DNA of 35,546 nucleotides from Ignavibacteria bacterium (GCA_012522895.1 JAAYJM010000163.1:1-35546); one strand, 5' to 3'. Shown: positions 1-9,847, numbered from the stretch's first letter. Translations and numbers: made by a program. The notes: a model not told the origin generated them from the sequence alone.

Positions 1-3000
1 ATATTAATTGGCAAAGCTGATTTTGTAGGGAAAATTCCAGACAGCTTTAAATACAAAGTATCACCAAAATTCTTTTCAATATTCTCTATTTTATTTATTA
101 CAATTTGCTCGACCTCTGGAAGCAAAATAAATTCATAATTATTGAATATTGTATCGTTAATCTGCGTTTCTATTTCCACAAAGCCAGTGCTATCGCGGTT
201 AAGCAAGACCATTGCTTTAAGAAAAACTGATGAGCTTGGCTTGATTAAACTCGGGATTTGCGGCTCGGCTAAAATTTCAAAGTATTTTATACCTGTTTGG
301 CTAATATTTAATTTTTGTAACTCAATTTCAGTATTTCCTTTGTTTTTTACCTCAAAATTTATTTCCGATTCTAAGCAAGCTGTTAAATTCTGAGGAGTCG
401 ATAGAATTATTTCCATTTCCGTTGTGTCTGACGAAAGAGCATAGCCTCTGAGGTTAATGTAGGACAGTCTTCTCTCGAAATTTGCTGCTGCATCATGGCT
501 TATTTCCAATTTAAGCCTATGCTCTCCAACCCGCTTTGGGAAAAAGCTAATCGGCATTTCGTAATGAAAAGCAGAATCGATTTTCAAATCTTTTAGCTCG
601 GAATAATCAATTATAAAAGAGCTTGTATCCCCTTCGACTGGCACGATATAGTCGATTGAAAGCAGCTCGTTCCCAAAAGAATAAATATTTTTTGCAACTG
701 TGTCTTTGGCATTCCAAACGATTATTGTATCGAAATCAACGTCAAAAGTGCTAATTTTTGGAACTGTCCCAATGCCAAGCAAATCAACAGATAAATCGCC
801 GTGCAGCTCCCAGTCAAGGTTTAAAGATATTGCTGCGCTATAATAGCCAACTTCTTTTGGATTAAAAGAAAAATGCAGGGCTATGCTATCATTTGGAGCA
901 ACGATTTCAGAAAGTTCAGCAATATTATTTGTATTAAAAACACTGTCAAACTTAATAAATTCTGAAAATGTAAGCTCGCCGGGAAAATCTCCCTCATTTT
1001 TTAAATATATCGTTGTGTCGTTTAGCGTTCCAATTCGCCTTTTTTTCCAATCAATAATTTTGGATAGAAAAGAAGGAGAGGCGCCTCTCCCTGTCAATTT
1101 AAAAGGAGCGTCTATCTCAAATTCATTATTAACTTTTACGTCAAGTTCAAAATGCCCAAGCGACTGCGGACAAAATTCAGCTTTAATAAACATAGTATCT
1201 TTTGGCGCAAGATAAAAAGGGAAAATACCAGCAGTATCCAAAGCAAAAGGAGAATTATTTGCAAATTCAAGCGATTCTAAAATATTTGCAACATTTCCAA
1301 TGTTCGTTATAAAGGCTCTCCCTTCTTTTAAATCCCCAACGCGGACAATTCCAAAGTCATATCCCAGAGAAAGCAGCTTTGGAGCAATGATATTGCTCAT
1401 TATGTTAGTGAAAACAAAGCGGTAGCAATTAAAATATAATTTAACTTTTTCAAACAAACTTTCTGTATTTCCCTTTGGAACAAAAGCAATAGCTACATTC
1501 CTTGTTGTGTTGCCAGCGATTACAATCGGAAAACTTTCTTCTAAAATCATAAGCCGCTTATCTTCAAAGATTCCAACGGAATCAAGCACAATATCGCTGC
1601 TATTCGGATTGTTTATCGCTATGTGTATTACAACAGAGTCATCATCTTTAACATTTTTCACATAAATATTTTCCGGAACCTCAATGTTATTTCCGGGGTA
1701 AACAAAAGAAAAGCGACTGCCATTCCCGTTCTTATCGCGATAATCAAAAACAATCTTTGCTTCTTGCGTGTAATCAGATGGAGTTGCATAAAACTCAATA
1801 TATGTCGTTGTGTCCGTAATTTTTGTATGTTCCCAACTGTAATTATACGTGCTGTCCTTCAGCACAAGCAGATAAGCAATTCCGGTATTCAAGCTATCTT
1901 CGCTTTCCCTAATCTTGATTGCAAGCTCGCCGCAATACTCCTCAAATGTTAAAAACGGCGGGATGGTATCTTTAATATATGGATTTGAAAGCGAAGAGCC
2001 AAGAACCATAGCATAAGAATCAGCCCTGCCAACGCCATAAAGTAAGCCGCAAAATCCACCCTCATTGCATTCTATTGTGTGTTTGCCTTGCTTTAACTCA
2101 ACGCGAATGCTGAAGGTATTGTTATCAATATTTGTATATGGCTGTATTTGTCCAATTGAAGAAACAGGAGTATCATCAATTAAAAGAGTTTCAAGAGCAG
2201 ATTTATCTGCAATAATACTCGCATAATGCTTTACATATTGATTTGGGTTTCCGGGATTATTGCCCGGGGTTAGGAAAACAATTTTTTGAACAAACTGCTC
2301 GGCAGGTGGAATCATCACCATAGCAGGATCGTAGTTATCATCGTCTTCCTGTGTTCCCGTTCTCATAATCATTTGTGCAAGCTGAACAGGATAGTTTGAG
2401 GTCCAAAAGCCTATTTCATTCATTGGTGCGATGACGGCAAAAGAGCCGGGCTCGCTCAGCTCATAAGTTTGAGATTTAGTGGGTGTAAAAACTGTTACAA
2501 CAGTATTAGGATAAATACTTGTGAGTTTAAACAGATCGCCTGTTTTGTTTATGCCAAAGGGAGCGGTAAAAAACTTTTTCCCCCAAGCTTCCGTAGGAAA
2601 AAGCATTTCTACAAGATGATCTTTGCTGTCGTAAGGATAGGCGGGAGTTTGCGGATTTGCAGTTCTCACGTGCCCGGACAGCACTCCAATCGGCTTGTCT
2701 GAACGTATAATTGTTCCGGTTAAATCGCCTGTCCCGCGCTGCGACTTCAATGCTTTAACAAGGTAGCTTTCCCCTTTATTCAAAGTTATTTCATAAGTTT
2801 TATTAATTTGTTTCCCAAGCTCTGTAATAGCTTTTGGAGTAATTGTGATTTGGCTATCATCATAAGCCGCCATAATTAAAAACTCACTTTGACGCGGGTC
2901 AAGCCGCGAAGCTGAATCTTGCGGAGACATTGGGAAAAGCGGCAAGCTATATTGGTCATTTGGAAAAGAGGAAACAACGTATTCTTTGCCCCAACGAGCT

Positions 3001-3410
3001 ATTGGGATTGCTGTATAGCTGTCGCTTGTAGTATATTGACTTGAAAAGGCATAAATCGTGATAGGAACATCAGACAAAACTTCTATTCCTTTCCTTTGCG
3101 CAATTTCCGAGGTCCTGCTTTCTATAGAAGGCGGAAATTCTACCTTTAAAACCTCATTAGCTTCCAATGAATAAAAATTATTCCCCTCGCCCGGGACTCG
3201 CACTTCAATATATGCTTTTTCTGAGCTACAAATAAATATTTGAAGGTAAATACCTTCGGGCATAATTCCATTTTCATTTTGCATAAAAGCTAAATAAAAA
3301 TGCGTTCCCTCGTAAGAAGAACTGTTTGCTTTTGAACTAAGATTGTGTGAAAATGCGATTAAAACAAATAGAAAGGCAACAATCTTGGGAAAAATTTTAT
3401 TATTTGTCAT
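1..3410 (-). CDS. Large secreted protein, partial (C-terminus beyond left window edge); N-terminal IgGFc-binding-like region followed by Ig-like/choice-of-anchor-D-type repeats
   Basis: Minus-strand frame from ATG (complement 3408-3410) read by eye to base 1 without a stop; signal peptide MTNNKIFPKIVAFLFVLIAFSHNLSS, then SSYEGTHFYLAFMQNENG; later repeated motifs such as LHFSFNPKEVGYYSAAISLNLDWELHGDLSVDLLGIG. Missing from ORF track because no stop lies in the window. Confidence 0.75.
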   Translation of the reverse strand, partial: MTNNKIFPKIVAFLFVLIAFSHNLSSKANSSSYEGTHFYLAFMQNENGIMPEGIYLQIFICSSEKAYIEVRVPGEGNNFYSLEANEVLKVEFPPSIESRTSEIAQRKGIEVLSDVPITIYAFSSQYTTSDSYTAIPIARWGKEYVVSSFPNDQYSLPLFPMSPQDSASRLDPRQSEFLIMAAYDDSQITITPKAITELGKQINKTYEITLNKGESYLVKALKSQRGTGDLTGTIIRSDKPIGVLSGHVRTANPQTPAYPYDSKDHLVEMLFPTEAWGKKFFTAPFGINKTGDLFKLTSIYPNTVVTVFTPTKSQTYELSEPGSFAVIAPMNEIGFWTSNYPVQLAQMIMRTGTQEDDDNYDPAMVMIPPAEQFVQKIVFLTPGNNPGNPNQYVKHYASIIADKSALETLLIDDTPVSSIGQIQPYTNIDNNTFSIRVELKQGKHTIECNEGGFCGLLYGVGRADSYAMVLGSSLSNPYIKDTIPPFLTFEEYCGELAIKIRESEDSLNTGIAYLLVLKDSTYNYSWEHTKITDTTTYIEFYATPSDYTQEAKIVFDYRDKNGNGSRFSFVYPGNNIEVPENIYVKNVKDDDSVVIHIAINNPNSSDIVLDSVGIFEDKRLMILEESFPIVIAGNTTRNVAIAFVPKGNTESLFEKVKLYFNCYRFVFTNIMSNIIAPKLLSLGYDFGIVRVGDLKEGRAFITNIGNVANILESLEFANNSPFALDTAGIFPFYLAPKDTMFIKAEFCPQSLGHFELDVKVNNEFEIDAPFKLTGRGASPSFLSKIIDWKKRRIGTLNDTTIYLKNEGDFPGELTFSEFIKFDSVFNTNNIAELSEIVAPNDSIALHFSFNPKEVGYYSAAISLNLDWELHGDLSVDLLGIGTVPKISTFDVDFDTIIVWNAKDTVAKNIYSFGNELLSIDYIVPVEGDTSSFIIDYSELKDLKIDSAFHYEMPISFFPKRVGEHRLKLEISHDAAANFERRLSYINLRGYALSSDTTEMEIILSTPQNLTACLESEINFEVKNKGNTEIELQKLNISQTGIKYFEILAEPQIPSLIKPSSSVFLKAMVLLNRDSTGFVEIETQINDTIFNNYEFILLPEVEQIVINKIENIEKNFGDTLYLKLSGIFPTKSALPIN

Positions 3411-3470
3411 TGGAACTGCCTTTTCTGTTTTTTATTGAAGTATGACAGATTTACAGTGCTCAGAATTACT

Positions 3471-3546
3471 TGGTGCTCCCTACAGGATTCGAACCTGTGA
3501 CCCACTGATTAAGAGTCAGTTGCTCTACCGACTGAGCTAAGGAAGC
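3471..3546 (-). tRNA. tRNA-Lys (anticodon CTT), CCA encoded
   Basis: Reverse complement gcttccttagctcagtcggtagagcaactgactcttaatcagtgggtcacaggttcgaatcctgtagggagcacca folds as a cloverleaf; 7-bp acceptor stem (one G-T pair), anticodon loop CTCTTAA, T-loop GGTTCGAATCC. Confidence 0.95.
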
Positions 3547-3595
3547 AGCTTAGCTTACAAAATTACAAATAATTATTATTTTACGCAAAATTATT

Positions 3596-5524
3596 TTATT
3601 CTGCTCTAAAATTCTTATCAAACAATTTGTTTATTTTGTCTGCCTCGGCAGCCGCTTGCTCAAAAGTGGGGTAGCCCCAAATTTTCACCTGATATTCGGG
3701 ATTGTTTTTTATAATTACTCTTTCAAAATATGACCTATACCCCATTTTTTCCCAAATATTTGTAAGCAAGGCAGCCTCGCTTTCTATTTCAGTTCGCTCA
3801 GCAGATATTTGATAAGGGAGCTGCTTTGGGTCTAAAATTTTGACTTCCACTCTGCGATTGTATTTTTCTTGAAATTTATCGCTTGGCTCAAAATAAATTG
3901 GCTTCGTTGTTTTTTCACTTTTTACTTTAATTTGCTCTGCATTTGCACCGAGGCTCAGCAGTTCCTCCATTAGCTTAGCAGCGCGCAAGCTCGCAATTTC
4001 TTGATCGTCCTCATCATCGCTTGAATGCCCAATTATTTCAATTTTTGTGCTATTATTTAAAAGCAGATAGTCCGCAATATTGATAGCATTTTGCTTATAT
4101 TCACTCTCAATATTAAATTTGTTTTGGTCGTAAAGAGCGATAATAAAACGGGGATAATATTTTAAATCTTCTTTTAAAAAGATACTTGTTTCATCGCTTA
4201 TTTTCGTGCTGTTTAAAGAAAAATCAATTTTCGCCTTGATTTCAGTGCATTTGTCTATATGAAATGAAAGCGGCATCTCAAATTGATAATATGTTCTTTG
4301 AGAAAACAAAATCTCCGAAAGAGCATCTTTAATTAATGAAAGCTCTTGCTCCTCTAAAATGTAATGCCTCCCACCAGTGGCGGAGCTAAGAAATCTAAGC
4401 CCATAGCCATCAATTTCATTGCCAAGACCAATTGAATAGATAGATACTTCATTTCTTCTAGCTAACTGAACTAATTCATTTATATCCACATTGAAGGAAC
4501 AGTCATCGGAAGAAGAAGAAATAACTATTACATTCTTTTTGTCGCTTGAATTTCCTTTTAATTGGTAAATTGCGGAACGAATCGAAGATAATAAGGAATT
4601 AAGTCCGCTTTTCTCTGGCAATGCAGTATTGGACAGAGCAAGATTCGCCGCTTCGGCTTCGCTAATCGGGACTATTTGACGATAGCTCTGATTAAACATA
4701 GAAAAGCCCAAATTGTCTTTTGAAGAGAGCTGCTTTGCAAATTGCAAAATTTGTTGGTAAACTTGAAAGTGATTGCGGCTTTTACTCGACAAGTCAAGAA
4801 TTATTAAATTGTCTGAATAAAAATCACTTGTAGTGTCGTCAATCAACTCAATTTTATTAATACTCTGCGAATATTCGTCTTCTCCGCAATAAGTTTTCGC
4901 CTCAATTTGAAGAGCATCTTGCTCGTCTATATTTCTCAAAAAATTGCCCTGTTCATCTAAAATTAGCGCTTTCATTAAACAGCTGTTCGGAGAATAATAT
5001 GGATAAATAGCTCCAACTGTTTTAAAGTTGACTGGAGGGTTTGCTCTGCTATAATCCAGCTCCCCTTTTTTAAAGTAGCTTGCCGCTTGGCTTTCAGCGC
5101 TTGCTTCTTCTTCAACTGAGAGTGGTCCGCGATGTATCTCGCCGTTCGTGAATTTTTCGAGCTTTTTTCTTATCTCAATATTTGAAAAAACGATTAAAGA
5201 ATCTTTTTCTGAGCTAAAAGCAGTGATTTTGATAACTGTTGCGGATTGCGGCTGCAAAACAATGCTGTCAATCGGATTATAAAGTTTATTATCGTAATCG
5301 GTTTTTACGAGCAGTGCGTTTTTAAACTTCCATACTACTGTTGCTTTGTCCCCTTCTTCTATGCTTAATTCTCTTGTTAATTGCTTTATTTCTATTGGGA
5401 AAGAGCCGCAAGCGCTAAGCAAAAGCAGAAAAGCAAGCAAAAAGTAAATCTTTGCCTTTTTTATACTATAAAATTTAATATTATCAAATTTAATAATATC
5501 AAGTATTTTGAATAAACAGTTCAT
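3596..5524 (-). CDS. Lipoprotein with von Willebrand A-like domain and OmpA-like C-terminal domain
   Basis: ORF track starts at 5575, but the likely start is ATG at 5522-5524 (MNCLFKILDIIKFDN). Lipobox LLLLSACG; VWA-like DNLIILDLSSKSRNHFQVYQQI; OmpA-like IEIIGHSSDDEDDQEIASLRAAKLMEELLSLGA...YNRRVEVKI. Confidence 0.75.
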   Translation of the reverse strand: MNCLFKILDIIKFDNIKFYSIKKAKIYFLLAFLLLLSACGSFPIEIKQLTRELSIEEGDKATVVWKFKNALLVKTDYDNKLYNPIDSIVLQPQSATVIKITAFSSEKDSLIVFSNIEIRKKLEKFTNGEIHRGPLSVEEEASAESQAASYFKKGELDYSRANPPVNFKTVGAIYPYYSPNSCLMKALILDEQGNFLRNIDEQDALQIEAKTYCGEDEYSQSINKIELIDDTTSDFYSDNLIILDLSSKSRNHFQVYQQILQFAKQLSSKDNLGFSMFNQSYRQIVPISEAEAANLALSNTALPEKSGLNSLLSSIRSAIYQLKGNSSDKKNVIVISSSSDDCSFNVDINELVQLARRNEVSIYSIGLGNEIDGYGLRFLSSATGGRHYILEEQELSLIKDALSEILFSQRTYYQFEMPLSFHIDKCTEIKAKIDFSLNSTKISDETSIFLKEDLKYYPRFIIALYDQNKFNIESEYKQNAINIADYLLLNNSTKIEIIGHSSDDEDDQEIASLRAAKLMEELLSLGANAEQIKVKSEKTTKPIYFEPSDKFQEKYNRRVEVKILDPKQLPYQISAERTEIESEAALLTNIWEKMGYRSYFERVIIKNNPEYQVKIWGYPTFEQAAAEADKINKLFDKNFRAE

Positions 5525-5525
5525 T

Positions 5526-6857
5526 TTATTTTTGCTTATAAAAAATGAATTCGTTTTTTGGCGTAATATCAACAATTACGCTGTCCCCTGTTATATATTC
5601 ATTTGCAAGCAATTTTAATGCCAATGGATTAGAAATATGATTTTGCACGGCTCTTTTAAGCGGTCTTGCCCCATAGTGTTCATCGAAGCCAAGCAGGGTA
5701 AGCAAATCCAAAGCGCGCTCAGTTATTTTGAGCGATATTCCATTTTGCAAGGTCTTCTCTTTCAAAATTGAAAGCTGAAGTCTTGCAATTTGCTTGATTT
5801 CTTTTTTCGTCAAAGGCTTAAATAGAATAATGTCGTCAACTCGATTTAAAAATTCTGGCCGCATTCTCAATTTCAGCATATCCAATATTTGATTTTTTAC
5901 GTCTTCAAAAACTGCTTCCTTTTGATTTTCTTCTGCCCCGCTTAATTCCCTTTCAATTATTTCTGTTCCAAGGTTTGAGGTCATTATGATAATTGAATTT
6001 TTAAAATTTACGGTCCTCCCTTTTCCGTCTGTCAATCTGCCGTCATCAAGCACTTGCAATAAAACATTAAAAACTTCCTGGTGCGCCTTTTCAATTTCAT
6101 CAAGCAGAACTACGGCATAAGGCTTTCTGCGAATTGCCTCAGTCAGCTGTCCCCCTTCTTCGTATCCAACATAGCCAGGGGGCGCTCCGATTAAGCGCGA
6201 AACAGAATACTTTTCCATATACTCGCTCATATCAATCCTAATCAAAGCACTTTCGTTATTGAATAAAAATTCGGCAAGAGCTTTTGCCATCTCGGTTTTT
6301 CCAACGCCGGTGGTGCCAAGGAAAATAAATGAGCCAATGGGTCGGTCGGCATCTTGCAAGCCTGAGCGCGAGCGGCGAATTGAATTAGATACAGAAACAA
6401 CTGCTTCCTCTTGATTAATCAAGCGTTTATGAATACCATCTTCCATTTTTAAGAGCTTAGTTCTCTCGGTTTCAAGCATTCTTTGGACGGGTATACCTGT
6501 CCATTTAGCAACGATTTCTGCAATGTCCTCAGCATCCACTTCCTCCTTTAAAAGCTTCCCCGCTTTTTGAATGCTTTGAAGCTGAGTGCTTGCTTCATTT
6601 AATTTTTTTTCTAAATCTAAAAGCGTGGAATATCGAATTTCAGCAACTTTTTCCAAATTACCCTGCCTTTCATACTCATCGGCACGGATTCTTGCTTGCT
6701 CAATTTCCTCTTTGTAAGAGCGAATTTTTTTAATAAAATTCTTTTCAATTTCCCATTTTTGGCGAATTTCATCTCTTTGTTTATTCAAGACCTTTAATTC
6801 TTTCTCAATATCATCGAGCCGCGTCTTTATTCCAGAATTCAAATTTTGCTCCTTCAT
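5526..6857 (-). CDS. ClpB-like chaperone, C-terminal half only (partial M-domain + NBD2/D2)
   Basis: Walker A GTTGVGKTE, Walker B VVLLDEIEKAH, pore loop GAPPGYVGYEEGGQLTEAIRR, sensor-2 YGARPLKRAVQ all match ClpB NBD2; no N-domain or NBD1. SD-like AAGGTG upstream of the ATG; in-frame TAA five codons upstream. Confidence 0.9.
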   Translation of the reverse strand: MKEQNLNSGIKTRLDDIEKELKVLNKQRDEIRQKWEIEKNFIKKIRSYKEEIEQARIRADEYERQGNLEKVAEIRYSTLLDLEKKLNEASTQLQSIQKAGKLLKEEVDAEDIAEIVAKWTGIPVQRMLETERTKLLKMEDGIHKRLINQEEAVVSVSNSIRRSRSGLQDADRPIGSFIFLGTTGVGKTEMAKALAEFLFNNESALIRIDMSEYMEKYSVSRLIGAPPGYVGYEEGGQLTEAIRRKPYAVVLLDEIEKAHQEVFNVLLQVLDDGRLTDGKGRTVNFKNSIIIMTSNLGTEIIERELSGAEENQKEAVFEDVKNQILDMLKLRMRPEFLNRVDDIILFKPLTKKEIKQIARLQLSILKEKTLQNGISLKITERALDLLTLLGFDEHYGARPLKRAVQNHISNPLALKLLANEYITGDSVIVDITPKNEFIFYKQK

Positions 6858-6983
6858 ATTTGCACCTTTTTATAAAAAACATTTATAAATTTGACAATAA
6901 ATTCTTAATTTGCAATTTTAATAATTTTTCTAATAATAAAGAAAATAATAAAATTTTATTGTTAAATTTATAATGGTTTTTAA

Positions 6984-7895
6984 ATGAGTGTCCTAGTTAA
7001 TAAAGATACAAGAGTTATAGTTCAAGGCATTACTGGAGCGGAAGGCACTTTTCACAGTTACGAAATGTTGCAATATGGGACGAAAATCCTTGCTGGCGTT
7101 ACGCCCGGAAAAGGCGGACAAAAATACGCCGGAAAAGAAGGTATGAAATTTAAGCGGGAAGTTCCAGTTTTCAATACGGTTAAAGAAGCAGCAAAAGCAG
7201 TAAAAGCAAACGCAACTGTTATTTTTGTTCCACAAGCTCTTGCGGCTGATGCAATTTTAGAGGCAATCGAAGCAGGTATCGAGCTTATTGTTACAATTAC
7301 AGAAGGTATTCCGGCAAATGATATGACCAAGGTTTTTGACGCTTTAAAGCGATCAAATAGTAGAATGATTGGACCCAACTGCCCCGGCATTATAACGCCA
7401 GGCGAGTGCAAAATTGGGATTATGCCAGGCTTTATTCATAAGCCCGGTAGGGTTGCCGTCATCTCGCGAAGCGGCACCTTAACTTATGAAGCGGTTAAGC
7501 AGCTTTCCGACCTTGGAATTGGACAGTCTACCTGCATTGGAATTGGAGGAGATGCCATTATCGGAACGCAATTCATAGATGCAGTTCAGCTTTTCAACGA
7601 GGACGAGGACAGCGATGCAATACTTATGATTGGAGAAATTGGAGGCAATGCAGAAGAAGTTGCTGCCGAATACATTAAAAAGAATGTGAAAAAGCCAGTT
7701 ATTAGCTTTATCGCCGGGAAAACTGCTCCTCCGGGAAGACGTATGGGACACGCAGGCGCAATCATCTCTGGCGGACAAGGAACAGCAGAAAGCAAAATTG
7801 CGACACTTAAAAAAGCGGGTATTCACATTGTAGAATCACCAGCAGAAATTGGTAAAAAAGTTGCTAAGGTTTTAAAAAGAAAAAAAATAGCTTAA
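6984..7895 (+). CDS. sucD: Succinyl-CoA synthetase alpha subunit
   Basis: [45 protein letters not shown]...[23 protein letters not shown]...[14 protein letters not shown]. Confidence 0.97.
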   Translation: MSVLVNKDTRVIVQGITGAEGTFHSYEMLQYGTKILAGVTPGKGGQKYAGKEGMKFKREVPVFNTVKEAAKAVKANATVIFVPQALAADAILEAIEAGIELIVTITEGIPANDMTKVFDALKRSNSRMIGPNCPGIITPGECKIGIMPGFIHKPGRVAVISRSGTLTYEAVKQLSDLGIGQSTCIGIGGDAIIGTQFIDAVQLFNEDEDSDAILMIGEIGGNAEEVAAEYIKKNVKKPVISFIAGKTAPPGRRMGHAGAIISGGQGTAESKIATLKKAGIHIVESPAEIGKKVAKVLKRKKIA

Positions 7896-7898
7896 TTT

Positions 7899-8327
7899 AT
7901 GGGAAGAACACTTGCTATTATCAAACCAGATGCGGTTCGGAAAAACATTTTCGGCTACATAATCTCAGCTATAGAAGAAGCGGGCTTTAGAATTTTAGCA
8001 ATGAAATATATAAGAATCTCGACTGAGCAAGCAGCTGAATTTTACGCCGTTCATAAAGAACAACCCTTTTATAAGGACTTGATCGAATTTATGACTAAAG
8101 AAAAAATTATTCCTATGGTTTTAGAAAAAGACAATGCGATAGAGGATTTCCGGACATTGATTGGAAATAAAAATCCAGCACTTGCCGAAGAAGGAACTAT
8201 TCGCAAAAAATATGGTGAAACTGTAACATATAATTCCATACACGGGAGCGACTCTTTGGAAAATTCAGAAAAAGAAATTTCTTTCTTTTTTTCAAAAAGC
8301 GAGATAATGGGAAATTGCACAGGCTGA
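7899..8327 (+). CDS. ndk: Nucleoside diphosphate kinase
   Basis: RTLAIIKPDAVRKN..., active-site region YNSIHGSDS. Confidence 0.95.
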   Translation: MGRTLAIIKPDAVRKNIFGYIISAIEEAGFRILAMKYIRISTEQAAEFYAVHKEQPFYKDLIEFMTKEKIIPMVLEKDNAIEDFRTLIGNKNPALAEEGTIRKKYGETVTYNSIHGSDSLENSEKEISFFFSKSEIMGNCTG

Positions 8328-8365
8328 TTTTTGCAATTGTCTATACTTTTTTAAAAACGAAAGCA

Positions 8366-8905
8366 ATGCTCAAAAAATTAGAAAAAATTAGCTCGAAAGT
8401 TGAATTTAAAAATCCTTATTGGAAATATAGCATTGATCAATATTTTCAGCCAGATGGAAAAATAGGAACTTATCATTATGTTGATTCTTTTGGCTCAACT
8501 ATGATAATTCCAGAATTAAAGCAAAATTTATATTTACTTGTTCGTCAGTATAGATATTTGAATCAAAAAATTAGCATTGAGTTTCCCGGTGGGGGGCTTC
8601 GCGAAGGACTTGATTTTTTGCAAAACGCGAAAAATGAATTGCTTGAAGAAACGGGTTACGAAGCTAAACAAATCATTGAAATTGCTGGATTTAATCCCTT
8701 TAACGGGGTAACAAACGAAATTAGCAAAGTTTTTTTAATGAAGGAACTCCAATTCCTCGGCAATTCCCCAGATGACAGCGAGGAATTTGAGCTGCTTCAA
8801 TTATCAAAAACAGATATTCATTCACTAATAAAAAAGGGGGAGATATGGGATGGAATGACACTCGCAGCTTGGTCGCTTTTTACTCATTCAGAGTTTTTTT
8901 CTTAA
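8366..8905 (+). CDS. Nudix-family hydrolase (ADP-ribose pyrophosphatase-like) with non-consensus Nudix box
   Basis: FPGGGLREGLDFLQNAKNELLEETGYEA; ORF track start 8315, more likely start ATG 8366 (MLKKLEK). Confidence 0.8.
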   Translation: MLKKLEKISSKVEFKNPYWKYSIDQYFQPDGKIGTYHYVDSFGSTMIIPELKQNLYLLVRQYRYLNQKISIEFPGGGLREGLDFLQNAKNELLEETGYEAKQIIEIAGFNPFNGVTNEISKVFLMKELQFLGNSPDDSEEFELLQLSKTDIHSLIKKGEIWDGMTLAAWSLFTHSEFFS

Positions 8906-9840
8906 TTTTTGCTCTTAGCTTTATCGGATTAAGCAAAGAAGCTAAAGCTCAATATAGCGATGATATTCCAAGATATAATATTTCTATAAGATACCCGCTC
9001 AGTATTTTACACAACTATAAATACGAAGAAAGCTCGGAAGTTCTTCGCACTTTCAGCGATAGCTCGCAGCGTAAATATGAACGCAAAGTAGAATATTTTT
9101 TCACTCATAACAATAATCACCTCAGAGATGACGGTATAATCGTTTTGGACGTCTCTATAGATTCTCTAATTTATTCTTTTAAAGAAAAGGATATGGAAGT
9201 CTATCACCATTCGCAAGGCGATGACTACTCAGCTTTAAATTTTCCAGATTTTAAAACTGTATCAGTCCCGCTTTCAAAGACTTTCAAGCTATTCATTTCT
9301 CCTTATGGAGAGCCAATAAAAATTGAGGGAAAAAGACTTAGCGAGTTTCGTAATTATATCAAACAAGGTGCGGGTAGTATCGATTCTTTAGAGCTTTTTT
9401 ACTGGGAAAGCGGCGTTTCAGACGAACGCTTACTCTCGGTTGTGTTTCCTAACAAGATTTCTCTACCTTCAAGCGTTATCGAAAAAGATAGCTCTTGGAA
9501 ATCTTTAATAACGATGCAAGCAGATTATAAAGCATTTTACGATAGCTGCGATGTGAAGTTTTTAGGCTTTGTTGAAGGTAATTACAAATTAACGACAGAA
9601 ATAAGTAAATTTATTTTCAATAAGAATGAACAGTATTTCCCATTGATGAGCAAGTTAGCAAAAATTGACTCGATTAAAGGAAAGCAAGATTATATTTTGA
9701 ATATCACTCCAAGAGGCACTATAAAATATGCCTCCGCAGAAAGCAATATAACTGTATTTGGCACTCATATACGCGACTTTTTTTACGATATAATTAGAAC
9801 TAAATCGACTTGGGAACTTCTTGGGCAATATAAGTTTTAA
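8845..9840 (+). CDS. Hypothetical exported protein
   Basis: 331-aa ORF; SD-like AGGGGG upstream of ATG; signal peptide FRVFFLIFALSFIGLSKEAKAQ; no family recognised. Confidence 0.7.
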   Translation: MGWNDTRSLVAFYSFRVFFLIFALSFIGLSKEAKAQYSDDIPRYNISIRYPLSILHNYKYEESSEVLRTFSDSSQRKYERKVEYFFTHNNNHLRDDGIIVLDVSIDSLIYSFKEKDMEVYHHSQGDDYSALNFPDFKTVSVPLSKTFKLFISPYGEPIKIEGKRLSEFRNYIKQGAGSIDSLELFYWESGVSDERLLSVVFPNKISLPSSVIEKDSSWKSLITMQADYKAFYDSCDVKFLGFVEGNYKLTTEISKFIFNKNEQYFPLMSKLAKIDSIKGKQDYILNITPRGTIKYASAESNITVFGTHIRDFFYDIIRTKSTWELLGQYKF

Positions 9841-9847
9841 ATGAGAA

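Noticed and set aside
142-2702. Plus-strand ORFs at 142, 883, 1623 and 2469
   Set aside because: Antisense to the long, coherent minus-strand exported-protein frame; no recognisable domains.
3596-6857. Possible type VI secretion module (ClpV + OmpA-type protein)
   Set aside because: ATPase motifs are ClpB-like, only one AAA domain is present, and no other Tss genes are in the window.
6993-8320. Minus-strand ORFs over sucD and ndk (6993, 7058, 7479, 7586, 8069)
   Set aside because: Shadow ORFs on highly conserved plus-strand genes.
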